Shown here: positions 9,885-18,282 of the stretch, piece after piece | Numbering within the stretch: position 1 is the first letter of the stretch | How the letters are laid out: every line of letters begins with the position of its first letter | DNA from: CAWUJK01 sp963922865 | Lineage (GTDB): Bacteria; Patescibacteriota; Gracilibacteria; BD1-5; UBA6164 | NCBI GenBank assembly: GCA_963922865.1 | Contig: CAWUJK010000020.1 | Location: forward strand, 1-22,408 | Direction: 5' to 3' | DNA: 22,408 nt | Notes under the pieces: generated by a model | Seen by the model: the letters and a program-made list of their open reading frames with translations, nothing else | Told to the model about the DNA's origin: nothing | The model's database searches: none | Translations under genes and position numbers: made by a program

Positions 9885-12496
9885 TGAAAATTAGCTTTAT
9901 AAAAACAAGGTCTTGAGATTTAGTTGCTTTTGATAGATCTAGAATAGAAAATGTTATAGAAAAAGCAGCTATTTCTATATGAAAAATTGATATGTCTTTT
10001 GTGGAAAACATAACAGATATTGTTACTGAAAAACTAAAGGAAAAAATAATACAAAAAGGAGAAACATGATTTTTAACAATAGAAGAAACACAAGATGAAA
10101 TTGAAATAACTCTAATGCAAGAGTGATATTTTGATGTGGGTAAAAGATTTATAATATACAGGTCAGAAAGAACTAAAAAAAGAGAAAAAACAAAGGAAAA
10201 AATAGAAAAAAAACTAGAAGAAAATAAACTGAAAATCAAAAAAAGTGATTGAAAAAAACAAGAATTTGATATAGAAAAAATAAAAGAAACATACAAAAAA
10301 GTAAGCTATAAATTAGCTAGAAAATGTAAATTTGAAGCTTTAGAAGAATCTTTGAAAAAATATGTGGTAGAGTGAATGAAGACTAGTGATATAACACAAA
10401 TGATGATAAAGTCCGCTATAGATTTAATAAATATAGAAAATACTTCTTGGCAATTCATAGCCTGAAGGCTTGCATTAATAGATTTGTATAAAGAAGCTTC
10501 AAATAATAGAAAAATGGACATAAAAAAAATCTATGAGGCAAAACACTATTTATCTTTGTTTGATGATTATGTAAAAAAATGACTTTATTATAAAAACTTT
10601 TATGAATACTACTCTAAAGAAGATATTTTAGAAGCGTGAAACTATCTAAAAAAAGAAAATGATTTTGAGTATAACTATACAACAATGATGATGTATAGGA
10701 AAAGATACCTACTAAATCCAAATAAAATAGTACATGAATTACCTCAAGAAATGTACATGAGTGTCGCACTTTTCCTAGCCATACCAGAGAAGCAAGAAAA
10801 TAGATTAGATTTCGCAAAGAAAGTATATGATGCTTGTGCTACATGAAAAATAAGTCTTCCAACACCAACATTATTAAATGCTAGAACAAATTTCCACCAA
10901 CTATCAAGTTGTTTCAAATTCAATGTAGATGATGACCTAAGGGCTATATACCATTGTGTTGAAAACATGGCTCAAGTATCAAAATTTGGTTGATGAATTT
11001 GAGTATATCTATGAAATATAAGAAGCAAATGAGGAACAATAAGGTGAGTAAAACAGGTCGCAGGATGAGTTAACCCTTGGATAAAAGTTATAAACGATAC
11101 AGCAGTAGCGGTTAATCAACTGTGAGCTAGAGCTTGAGCTATATCAGTTACATTAGATGTATTCCATAGAGATATATATGATTTTTTGGAGCTTCAAACA
11201 GAAACTTGAGATATAAGAACAAAAGCTTTTGATGTATTCCCTGCCGTGAGTTTCCCAGACTTATTTATGCAAAGAGTGAAAGATAATGAAAATTGGACAT
11301 TATTTGATCCAAAAGAAGTAAATGATATAACTGGAAAAAAATTGCAAGATCATTTTTGAATAGAATTTGAAGAGTTTTACATGCAGTGTGAAAACAATCC
11401 AAAGCTAGAATTGAAAAAAGTTGTTAGCGCTAAAGAACTATTTAAAGAATACATGAAAACATGCGTAGAAACCGGTATGCCATACGCGTTTTTTAGAGAT
11501 ACAGTAAATAGGCTAAATCCTAATAAACATGCATGAAATATATATTCTACACAACTTTGCGTAGAAATATGTCAAAATACAAGTCCTTCAAAATTTATAG
11601 AAGAAAAAATAGAAGATTGAATAATAAATATAAGATATGAAGCGTGAGATAGTGTAGTATGTAATCTCGCTTCAATAAATGTAGCAAAAGTAAATACAAG
11701 CAAACAAATAGAAAAAGTAGTCCCTGTGGCTATGAGACTGCTTGATAATGTAATTGACTTAAATTTTTACCCTATAAAAGAGGCTGAAAACACTTCCAAA
11801 AAATATAGATCTGTATGACTTTGATTTCTTGGATTAGCTGAATATTTAGCTGTAAATAAGTTTTCTTATGATAGTTCAGAAGCAAGGGAGCATGTTGATA
11901 AACTATTTGAGAAATATGCATATTCTACACTTGAAACATCAAACATATTAGCACAAGAAAGAGGTACTTATGAAATTTATTCGGGAAGCGATTGGTCTAA
12001 ATGATTACTTTTCTGAAAAAATGAAAAATGGTTCAAGCAAAATTCAACAATGTCTGATAAATGGTCGAAACTTATAAAAAATATCAAAACTTTTGGTGTA
12101 AGATTTGCTTATCACCTAGCTCCAGCACCAAATAGTTCAACAGCACTTGCAGTTTGAACAACAGCTTCCGTACTTCCTATATATAAAAAATATTTCGTAG
12201 AAACAAATGCTATAGCCCCTTCAGTAAATGTAGCTCCTAACCTTACTCAAGAAAACTTTTGGTATTATAAAGAATATGTTAATCTTGATATGAAAGATGT
12301 TATTGATATGATGTCAGTAATATATAAATGGATAGATCAATCAATATCATTTGAATGGATAGTCAACCCTGCAAATGTTTCACCAAGAGAATTATATGAG
12401 TATTATATGAGATGTCATGAAAAAGGAATAAAAACAGTTTACTATGTTAGGTCAATGAGCCTAGAAGTAAAAACTTGTGATAGTTGTAGTGGTTAA
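9884..12496 (+). CDS. nrdA: Ribonucleoside-diphosphate reductase alpha subunit, 870 aa
   Basis: The large subunit of class I ribonucleotide reductase, which makes dNDPs from NDPs. An N-terminal ATP-cone (about residues 3-95) provides allosteric control; a Lys/Glu-rich helix (about 95-135) follows; then the ten-stranded barrel. Catalytic residues seen: redox cysteine C343 in LSSCF, thiyl cysteine C559 in TQLCVEI with E561, second redox cysteine C593 in VVCNLASIN, the Y853-Y854 radical relay pair in KTVYYVR, and the C-terminal shuttle pair C865/C868 in CDSC. The residue aligning with E. coli Asn437 appears to be Gln557. FGGGIGVYLGNIRSKGG has mostly TGA glycines. It starts the cluster with an aldo/keto reductase 12 bases downstream and nrdB after that. 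No NrdI, NrdH or NrdR gene is in the window. No Shine-Dalgarno precedes the ATG. Confidence 0.95.
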
Positions 12497-12508
12497 AAAT
12501 TTAATAAT

Positions 12509-13372
12509 ATGAATACAAAAAAACTTAAATGCTCATTTGAAATACCAGAAATATCTTTTTGAACTTGGCCTATATGATGAATGGAAAAAGCAGAAAAAGA
12601 TGAATTTCAGTGATGAGTAGAACTGATAAAATATGCAATTGAAAAATGATTAACTTCTATAGATACAGCAGAATTATACTGATGTGGATTTAGTGAAGAA
12701 ATACTTTGAGAAGCTATAAAAAACTACAAAAGAGAAAATTTATTTATAGCATCAAAAGTAAAATGAAATAACTGTTCTTATGAAGCAATAAAACAAGCAT
12801 GTAAAAATAGCCTAAAAAGAATCTGAACTTCATATTTAGATTTATATTATATACATCGGAGAGAAGAACAATTTGATTTAAAGAAATGTATGAAAGCAAT
12901 GGAAGAATTAAAAGATGAGTGATTAATAAAAGAAATAGCTGTTAGTAATTTTAGTAAAGAAACCCTAAAAGAAGCTCAATCATATTGTAAAAAATATAAA
13001 ATAGTAGCTAATCAAGTTCATTATAACTTGATTTTCAGAGAAGTAGAAGCTTCATGACTATTAGAATATTGTCAAAAAAATGATGTTATGTTAGTAGCCT
13101 ATAGACCTATAGAGCTTTGAAAACTTGCAAATTGAGCTAATATTAGATATAGTTGATTAACTGAAAAATATAAAAAAACTTCAGCTCAATTATCTATAAA
13201 CTGGCTAATATCTCAAAAAAATGTATGTACTATATTTAACTGTTTATATAAAAATCAAATAGATGAAAATATTTGAGCAGTAGGTTTTTATATGGATAAA
13301 GAAGATATAGAATACTTGAGAAAAAATTACAAATGACAGATAAATGTTTCTGATTGTATAAAACTAGCATAA
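12509..13372 (+). CDS. Aldo/keto reductase, 287 aa
   Basis: An NAD(P)H-dependent oxidoreductase of the aldo/keto reductase superfamily. The N-terminal beta-hairpin and IPEISFGTWPIGG are followed by the TIM barrel. The catalytic tetrad is present: D52 and Y57 in SIDTAELYG, K83 in IASKVKG, and H116 in LYYIHRR. The cofactor-side AVSNFS and the NQVHYN stretches are typical. Length is within the normal 270-330. The gene lies 12 bases after nrdA and 28 before nrdB, so it is almost certainly co-transcribed with the reductase subunits, an uncommon arrangement. The substrate is not predictable; the C-terminal NADP-binding loop is poorly conserved, so cofactor preference is uncertain. A role connected with reductase electron supply or nucleotide metabolism is only suggested by position. 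Confidence 0.9.
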
Positions 13373-13400
13373 AAATTTTAAATTTTAAAAAAAATAAAAA

Positions 13401-14450
13401 ATGTCTAAATGAGATAAACTAAAAGCAAATCTTATTTTCAACCCAAAATGAGATGACAATATAACATCAAGAACTATTATAAAATGAAATATAACTGGAT
13501 TATTTCAATTAAACGCAACAAAATATTCTTGGGCAAAATCTTTGTATCAAGTTATGGTTTGAAATTTTTGGGTACCAGAAAAAGTTTCAGGTCTTTGAGA
13601 AGATGCTATTCAATTTAATTCTATTTTAAGTGAAGATGAAAAAAGAGCATATAAATGAATACTATCATTTTTAATATTTCTTGATTCAATACAAACAGTA
13701 AATCTTCCAAATTTTAGTGACTATATTACAGCACCAGAAGTTAATTTAATATTATCAATTCAGGCTTATCAAGAAGCTATACATTCTCAATCTTACGCAA
13801 CTATACTAGAAACAGTAGTAGATCCTAAAGATAGAGATGAGATATACTACTTTTGGAGAGATGATAAATATCTGCTTGAGAGAAATGAGTTTATAGGGTG
13901 AATTTATCAAGATTTCATAGATGAGCCTAGTGATAAAAATTTTTTCAAATGAATAATATGAAATTTCTTATTAGAAAGTATATATTTTTATAACTGATTT
14001 GCTTTCTTTGATACTCTAGCTGATTCTGGTAAGATGGTTGCAACAGATAGAATGATCAACTATATAAGAAGAGATGAACTAACACATGTAACTATTTTTG
14101 CAAACATAATAAAAGAAATAAAAAATGAGTTTCCTGATGTTTATGATGAAAAAATAATAATAGATATGATGAAAATTGCTGTTGAACAAGAAACAAAATG
14201 GACTAAACATATACTTTGAAAATCTATAATATGAATGTCACATGATAATGTAGAAAATTATACAAAATGGTTGGCAAACAAAAGACTAAGTATGCTATGA
14301 ATAGAACCACTTTATGATAATGTAACTCAAAATCCTTATAAACATTTAGACAGGTTGCAAGATAACAACTCAGAAAAAGGTAATTTTTTTGAATCCACAG
14401 TAACAAATTATGCTCAATCAAGCGCAATGAACGGTAGTTGGGAGTTTTAA
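13401..14450 (+). CDS. nrdB: Ribonucleoside-diphosphate reductase beta subunit, 349 aa
   Basis: The small, ferritin-like subunit that generates the radical used by NrdA. All six di-metal ligands are visible: D95 (FLDSIQ), E125 and H128 (YQEAIHSQSY), E192 (LLESIYFY), E226 and H229 (RRDELTH). The radical tyrosine is Y132, at the classic position four after His128, so this is a tyrosyl-radical enzyme. No adjacent NrdI is seen, which favours a di-iron class Ia type over manganese class Ib, although that cannot be proved here. The C-terminus (about the last 20 residues, ending SWEF) is the tail that docks into NrdA. Third gene of the cluster; the A-rich 28-base gap before it has no terminator. The 3' end runs into the first copy of the 50-bp repeat. 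Confidence 0.95.
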
Positions 14451-14486
14451 AAACTCTCTTCTTTACTTTACAAAACTCTTTTTTTT
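14442..14486 (+). terminator. Probable nrdB terminator
   Basis: GAGTTTT (14442-14448, ending in the first base of the stop) can pair with AAAACTC (14472-14478), followed by eight T. The 3' arm and T run lie inside repeat copy 1; copy 2 has the same 3' arm but no matching 5' arm, so copy 1 looks like the original context. Confidence 0.4.
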
Positions 14487-14509
14487 ATTAAAATAATTTT
14501 AAATAAAAA
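14460..14509 (+). repeat. 50-bp direct repeat, copy 1 (with promoter)
   Basis: Identical over 50 bases to 15050-15099. It begins TCTTTACTTTACAAAACTC, continues with a T run and ends in TTTTAAATAAAAA. It contains a sigma-70-like promoter: TTTACA (14467-14472), 16 bases, TAAAAT (14489-14494), both five of six, with transcription predicted near 14501, just before the small gene at 14526. It marks the left boundary of the toxin cassette. Confidence 0.85.
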
Positions 14510-14525
14510 TTAAACAATAAAAAAA

Positions 14526-14621
14526 ATGAATCAAAGAGAAAAAGAAATAGAAGCTATTCTTGAAGAAAAATATAAAAATGAGTCCAATTATGAAGCTTTT
14601 AAAAGATTAACAAAAAAGTAA
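14526..14621 (+). CDS. Putative small antitoxin, 31 aa
   Basis: A short, highly charged, helical frame, MNQREKEIEAILEEKYKN followed by ESNYEAFKRLTKK, with no TGA codon. Its stop is separated by one base from the toxin ATG, so the two are surely translated together. Position, size and charge fit an antitoxin; I do not recognise the family. It is far shorter than Phd (about 73 residues), the usual partner of Doc, and lacks a DNA-binding N-terminal domain. It could be only the neutralising helix, or a remnant of a longer antitoxin. No TA-specific inhibitory S/T-xxx-E-G motif is obvious, although the sequence N-E-S-N-Y-E-A could play that role. Predicted leader of about 25 bases from the promoter in repeat copy 1. 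Confidence 0.6.
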   Translation: MNQREKEIEAILEEKYKNESNYEAFKRLTKK

Positions 14622-14622
14622 A

Positions 14623-15006
14623 ATGTATTATTTATCATTAAATGATTTATTACAAATACATAAAAACATAATAAATGAATTTTGATGACTATGATGAGTA
14701 AAAGATAAACAACAACTTGAATCGATATTAACTCATATTCAAAACAATAATTATTATCCTAATTTTAGCTCAAAATTAACTCATTTATTTTTTTGAATAA
14801 CTAAATTTCATTGTTTTAATGATTGAAATAAAAGAACTGCTATTTGAGCTGTTACAGTATTTTTAGAATTTAATAAAATTAAAATTCCTAATATATTTGT
14901 AAAATTAGAAGACACTGCAATATGAGTTGCTAAATGAGAAATAGATAAAATTACTTTAGAAAAAATATTTAAAACTATTCTTATAAGCTTTAATATCAAT
15001 ATTTAA
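14623..15006 (+). CDS. Fic/Doc-family toxin, 127 aa
   Basis: A death-on-curing type Fic protein. The active-site motif is intact: HCFNDGNKR at residues 63-71, with catalytic His63, Asp67 and the anion-binding GNKR loop. Upstream, EFGGLGGVKDKQQLESIL (19-36) matches the Doc N-terminal pattern of a Gly-rich loop followed by LLxxAL. Doc proteins phosphorylate elongation factor Tu, while other Fic proteins transfer AMP; the short size (about 125) and motif favour Doc, though the Gly in place of the Doc Ala in the loop is also compatible with AMP transfer. Four glycines in the FGGLGGV loop are all TGA, so the gene is adapted to code 25. It is the second gene of a two-gene cassette flanked by 50-bp direct repeats. 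Confidence 0.9.
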
Positions 15007-15022
15007 AAATAAAAATTAATTA

Positions 15023-15037
15023 TATGTATTATACATA
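15023..15037. repeat. Small inverted repeat after the toxin gene
   Basis: TATGTA, three-base loop, TACATA, 17 bases after the toxin stop. It lacks a T run. It may be a weak hairpin or a binding site. Confidence 0.3.
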
Positions 15038-15049
15038 ATAAAATCAGGC

Positions 15050-15099
15050 TCTTTACTTTACAAAACTCTTTTTTTTATTAAAATAATTTTAAATAAAAA
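15050..15099 (+). repeat. 50-bp direct repeat, copy 2 (gltX promoter)
   Basis: Perfect copy of 14460-14509, 590 bases downstream. Its promoter elements are TTTACA (15057-15062) and TAAAAT (15079-15084), giving a predicted transcript start about 22 bases before the gltX ATG at 15113. It marks the right boundary of the toxin cassette. Confidence 0.85.
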
Positions 15100-15112
15100 C
15101 TAAAAAAAAGAA

Positions 15113-16591
15113 ATGCCAACAGTTACTAGATTTGCACCAAGTCCAACTTGATACCTACATATATGAAGTTTAAGAACAGTTTTATTCAATTATTTATTTA
15201 CAAAAAAAAATAATTGAAAGTTTTTACTAAGAATTGAAGATACAGATAGAACTAGATTAGTAGAAGGTAGCGTAGACAACATGATAAACATATTAGCATC
15301 CGTTTGACTTATAGCTGATGAATGACCAAACAATCCTTGAGACTTATGACCTTATTACCAGTCTGAAAGATTAGAAATTTATAAAAAATATATAGATGAG
15401 CTAATAGAAAAAGACAAGGCATACTATTGTTTTTGTAGTAGTGAAAGGCTAAATAAATTAAGAGAAGAACAACAATCTTTAAAACTTCCTACTAAATACG
15501 ATAAAAAATGTAGATTTTTATCAAAACAAGAGGTGCAAAAAAAATTGGATAATAATGAAAAATATACCATTAGGCTAAAAGTTCCCGAAAATGAAAAAAT
15601 AGAATTCATAGATACAATAAGAGGTAAAATTATTATTAATTCTAATGAAATTGATGAACAAGTATTATTAAAGACTGATGGATTCCCTACCTATCATATG
15701 GCAGTTGTAGTGGATGATTATTTGATGTGAGTTACTGACATAATAAGATGAGATGAGTGGATACCATCAACCCCAAAACACATACTACTATACAAAGCGT
15801 TTAACTGGGAGATACCTAGATATTCTCATGTTCCTCCTTTGGTATGAGAAGATAGAAAAAAATTATCTAAAAGAACTTGAGATGTGTCTGTGGAAAAATA
15901 TTTAGAAAAGGGATATTTAGTTGAAGCACTAATAAATTTTCTAGCTTTATTATGATGGAATCCTAAAACTACCCAAGAATTCTTTACTATTGATGAACTG
16001 ATAAATAAATTTGAGCTTTCAAATGTTCAAAAAACTTGAGCCTTTTTTGATATAGAAAAACTTGATTTTTTTAACAGCCATTATTTAAAAAATATAGATA
16101 ATGATATTTTATATGATAAACTCAGGATATATCTCAAAAGATATGATAAAAATTTGTTAGAAAAGATAGAAAAATTCAGCCCAAATTATAATAAGAAAGT
16201 ATTAAATGAGCTTAGAACAAAAATAAAAAAATTTAATGATTTTAAAAATAGCACTACATTTTTTTATGAAGAACCAAAAATGATAGAAAAAGAATTAATT
16301 ATAAATAGTAAAATGAAGATAGAAAACATAGAACAAGTAAAAAATGCAATCAAAATAGCTATTAAGATATTACAATGAAATAAAGATTTCAGTAGCATAG
16401 AAGAAATTAAAAATATTTTTATAGAGAAAATCAAAGAGGCTTCAATGAAAAACTGACAAGTTTTATGGCCAGTTAGATATGCTTTATCATGAGAGCAGTT
16501 TTCTCCATGAGCCTTAGAATTAATTTTTATATTAGGAAACGAAAAGTCAAGTGAAAGACTAAAAAAAGTTTTGGATTTTTTAGAAAAATAA
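15113..16591 (+). CDS. gltX: Glutamate--tRNA ligase, 492 aa
   Basis: A class I aminoacyl-tRNA synthetase that charges tRNA-Glu. The N-terminal VTRFAPSPTGYLHIGSLRT contains the HIGH signature as HIGS (16-19); the Glu-specific RIEDTDRTR follows; the KMSKS loop is KLSKR (250-254) in GEDRKKLSKRTGD. A possible zinc site is formed by the CFC pair near residue 103 and the later DKKCR. The GFPTYHMAVVVDDYLMGVTDIIRGDEW stretch, here broken by TGA glycines, is canonical for bacterial GluRS. The C-terminal anticodon-binding region ends in the usual SGEQFSPG(A)LELIFILG helix pair. Length (492) is typical. Whether it also mischarges tRNA-Gln (non-discriminating form) cannot be told from this window. Expressed from the promoter in repeat copy 2. 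Confidence 0.95.
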
Positions 16592-16599
16592 AGTATAAT
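16571..16599 (+). promoter_or_regulatory. Possible promoter of the zinc-ribbon gene
   Basis: TATAAT at 16594-16599, just after the gltX stop, with TTGGAT (three of six) 17 bases upstream inside gltX. Leader of about 25 bases to the ATG at 16630. Confidence 0.35.
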
Positions 16600-16629
16600 A
16601 ACTAGTAAATAATAAATTAAAAATTGTTT

Positions 16630-16980
16630 ATGATATATGAAACATTAAAATCTCTTGTAGAATGATTAAAGACAAGTTATAAGTGTCCAGAGTGTGGAGT
16701 ATGAATTTCAGAAAAAGATATAGAAATAGTATGAGCTGCTTGAAATACAGTAAATTTTGATGTAGCTTGTCCTAAGTGTGGTAAACACTGAATAGTAAAG
16801 TCTCAGTTAATGATGGTTGATTTGAATTGATTAACACAAATAAAACATAAATTTGAGGATATAAAAGAAAAATTAACTCTTTGAGAAAAAGAAGAAACAA
16901 AAATCAGTGATAAACAAATAATTAACCTTGATAGAGATTTAAAGAATGAAAAGATAAATGCTAAAGATATATTTGAGTAA
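16630..16980 (+). CDS. Small zinc-ribbon protein, 116 aa
   Basis: A hypothetical protein. After an N-terminal helix (residues 1-17) there is a zinc ribbon with two Cys pairs, KCPECG at about 18-23 and ACPKCGKHG at about 46-54, the spacing of a typical treble-clef or rubredoxin-like knuckle. The C-terminal half is charged and helical (Lys, Glu, Asp). Many glycines are TGA. No signal peptide or membrane segment is seen. Zinc ribbons of this size commonly bind nucleic acid or protein partners, but nothing here fixes the role. It lies 38 bases after gltX, with its own possible promoter and a clear terminator behind it. Confidence 0.8.
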
Positions 16981-17003
16981 TATAAAACACATAAAAAAAT
17001 ATT

Positions 17004-17064
17004 AAAAAAAATTTTTGCAAAATTAAAATTTGAAGATAATCTTTTATTGTGCAAAAATTTTTTT
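17004..17064 (+). terminator. Terminator after the zinc-ribbon gene
   Basis: AAAAAAATTTTTGCA pairs with TGCAAAAATTTTTTT across a loop of about 30 bases, with the T run at the end of the 3' arm. It isolates the gltX/zinc-ribbon genes from what follows. Confidence 0.7.
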
Positions 17065-17097
17065 ATATGCTAAATTAATTACTAAATAAATAAAAAA

Positions 17098-17514
17098 ATG
17101 AAAAAAATTATTTGGCTTATAGTTCTTTTGTTTATGTTGTATATAGTAATGATTTTTATGAAACCAACTATAACTAATGAAATTGCAAAAAAATTATGAT
17201 TAGAAAATTTTAACAAAAATGTAGTTGATATAAAAAATAAATTGGACTATATTTCGACTAAGGTACCAACAAAACAAGAAATAGAAAAAGCTTATTCTTG
17301 AGCAAAAACTAAAATATCTGATATAAAAGAAAATATAGATAATGTTCGAAAAACAGCAAAACAAATAGAAGAAAAATATGATGAAGCAAAACAATTTATA
17401 GATAAAACATGAGAAAAAATAGAAAAAGTAAAACAAACAGTAAATGATATACAAAAAATATGATGAGAACTAAAAGAACTAATTTCAACTTGATCAACAA
17501 AAACAAATAATTAA
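17098..17514 (+). CDS. Membrane-anchored coiled-coil protein, 138 aa
   Basis: A hypothetical protein. A single N-terminal hydrophobic helix (about residues 4-22, MKKIIWLIVLLFMLYIVM...) serves as signal anchor. It is followed by a long, strongly charged helical region (about 40-125) with heptad-like spacing of Ile, Val and Leu and many Lys and Glu, predicted to be coiled coil. It ends with a Ser/Thr/Asn-rich tail. The layout resembles YtxH-like or DUF948-like envelope proteins, but I cannot assign a family. The start follows an A-rich leader without a Shine-Dalgarno. It is bounded by terminators on both sides and so is transcribed alone. Confidence 0.75.
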
Positions 17515-17521
17515 AGACGAC

Positions 17522-17547
17522 AAAAAAATCAAAAAATTTTTGATTTT
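17522..17547 (+). terminator. Terminator after the coiled-coil protein
   Basis: AAAAATCAAAAA pairs with TTTTTGATTTTT with almost no spare loop bases, followed by a T-rich run. The 3' arm overlaps the -35 of the next promoter. Confidence 0.75.
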
Positions 17548-17567
17548 TATTGTTATTTTAATATAAT
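17540..17567 (+). promoter_or_regulatory. Probable promoter of the membrane/secG operon
   Basis: TTGATT (17540-17545, four of six), 16 bases, TATAAT (17562-17567, perfect). Predicted leader of about 22 bases to the ATG at 17596. Confidence 0.5.
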
Positions 17568-17595
17568 CTTTTAGTATTTCATTAAGTTATTATTC

Positions 17596-18018
17596 ATGAA
17601 AATACTTATATCTATACTGATAAATTCTTTAATACTATTTGCTATAGCGTATTTCTTATGAGAAAACTCTATAAAATGATTAGAAACTTGAATACAACTA
17701 GGGTGCTGAGAATGTATGTACAATAGTATACCTGCAATTAAAATTTATTTACTTTGATGAATAGTTCTAGGTTTGATAAATTTAATAGTTAGACCAGTAC
17801 TACAAATACTATCAATACCACTATTTTTCATATTCTTTCCAGTTGTTGTATTTGTTATAAATTGAATAGTGCTATTTTTACTTGATTATATATTAACAGA
17901 TCTTTTGATTATAGAATGAATATGATACCACATAAATTGAAAAATTGAGTTTGTGATTGCTGTTGTTATTTTTACAATATTAAATACTATATACTCCTTA
18001 TTATTTTTTAAAAAATAA
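17596..18018 (+). CDS. PF04020 (holin-4/YvlD-like) membrane protein, 140 aa
   Basis: A small polytopic membrane protein with four hydrophobic helices (about residues 3-20, 47-64, 72-98 and 115-136). The LGGIVLGLINLIVRPVLQILSIPL core is the hallmark of this family: an asparagine, then RP, then a helix running into a proline. Family members include YvlD of Bacillus subtilis and proteins loosely called phage holins; here there is no phage context, so a lysis role is not implied. GCGECMYNS (about 36-44) between the first two helices carries two cysteines and is unusual. The gene ends three bases before secG starts, so the two form an operon. Confidence 0.85.
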
Positions 18019-18021
18019 AAA

Positions 18022-18228
18022 ATGTTATTAAATATACAAATTATAATATCTATTTTGCTTACAATAATTATATTACTACAAAATAAAAATGTAAGTTTAA
18101 ATATTTCATCTATGAGTGGTGATATGTGAGAAATTACTAAAAGATGACCCGAAAAAATCTTACAAAACACAACTATAATTTTATCACTAGCATTTATAGT
18201 AAATTCGATTTTGTTATTTATAAGTTAA
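18022..18228 (+). CDS. secG: Protein translocase subunit SecG, 68 aa
   Basis: An accessory subunit of the SecYEG channel that aids protein export. It has two hydrophobic helices (about 2-20 and 48-67) joined by a cytoplasmic loop. The loop pattern SMSGDMGEITKRGPEKILQ carries the SecG-type Arg-Gly-x-Glu-Lys-x-L signature at the start of the second helix. Length (68) is standard. The very short gap after the preceding gene implies translational coupling. Glycines in the loop are mixed GGT and TGA. Confidence 0.88.
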
Positions 18229-18282
18229 ATAAAACTAGAAAAAATAATAAATTTAACTTAATTGTATAAGTAATTTTTATAA

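Noticed and set aside
9880..10968. Several minus-strand frames over the nrdA 5' half
   Set aside because: They are antisense to NrdA, whose ATP-cone and catalytic motifs are unambiguous.
14460..15099. Insertion sequence or transposon between nrdB and gltX
   Set aside because: No transposase and no terminal inverted repeats are present; the flanking 50-bp repeats are direct and contain promoter/terminator sequence.
17596..18018. Phage origin for the holin-like gene
   Set aside because: No other phage gene is nearby; PF04020 proteins are widespread chromosomal membrane proteins, and the gene is in an operon with secG.
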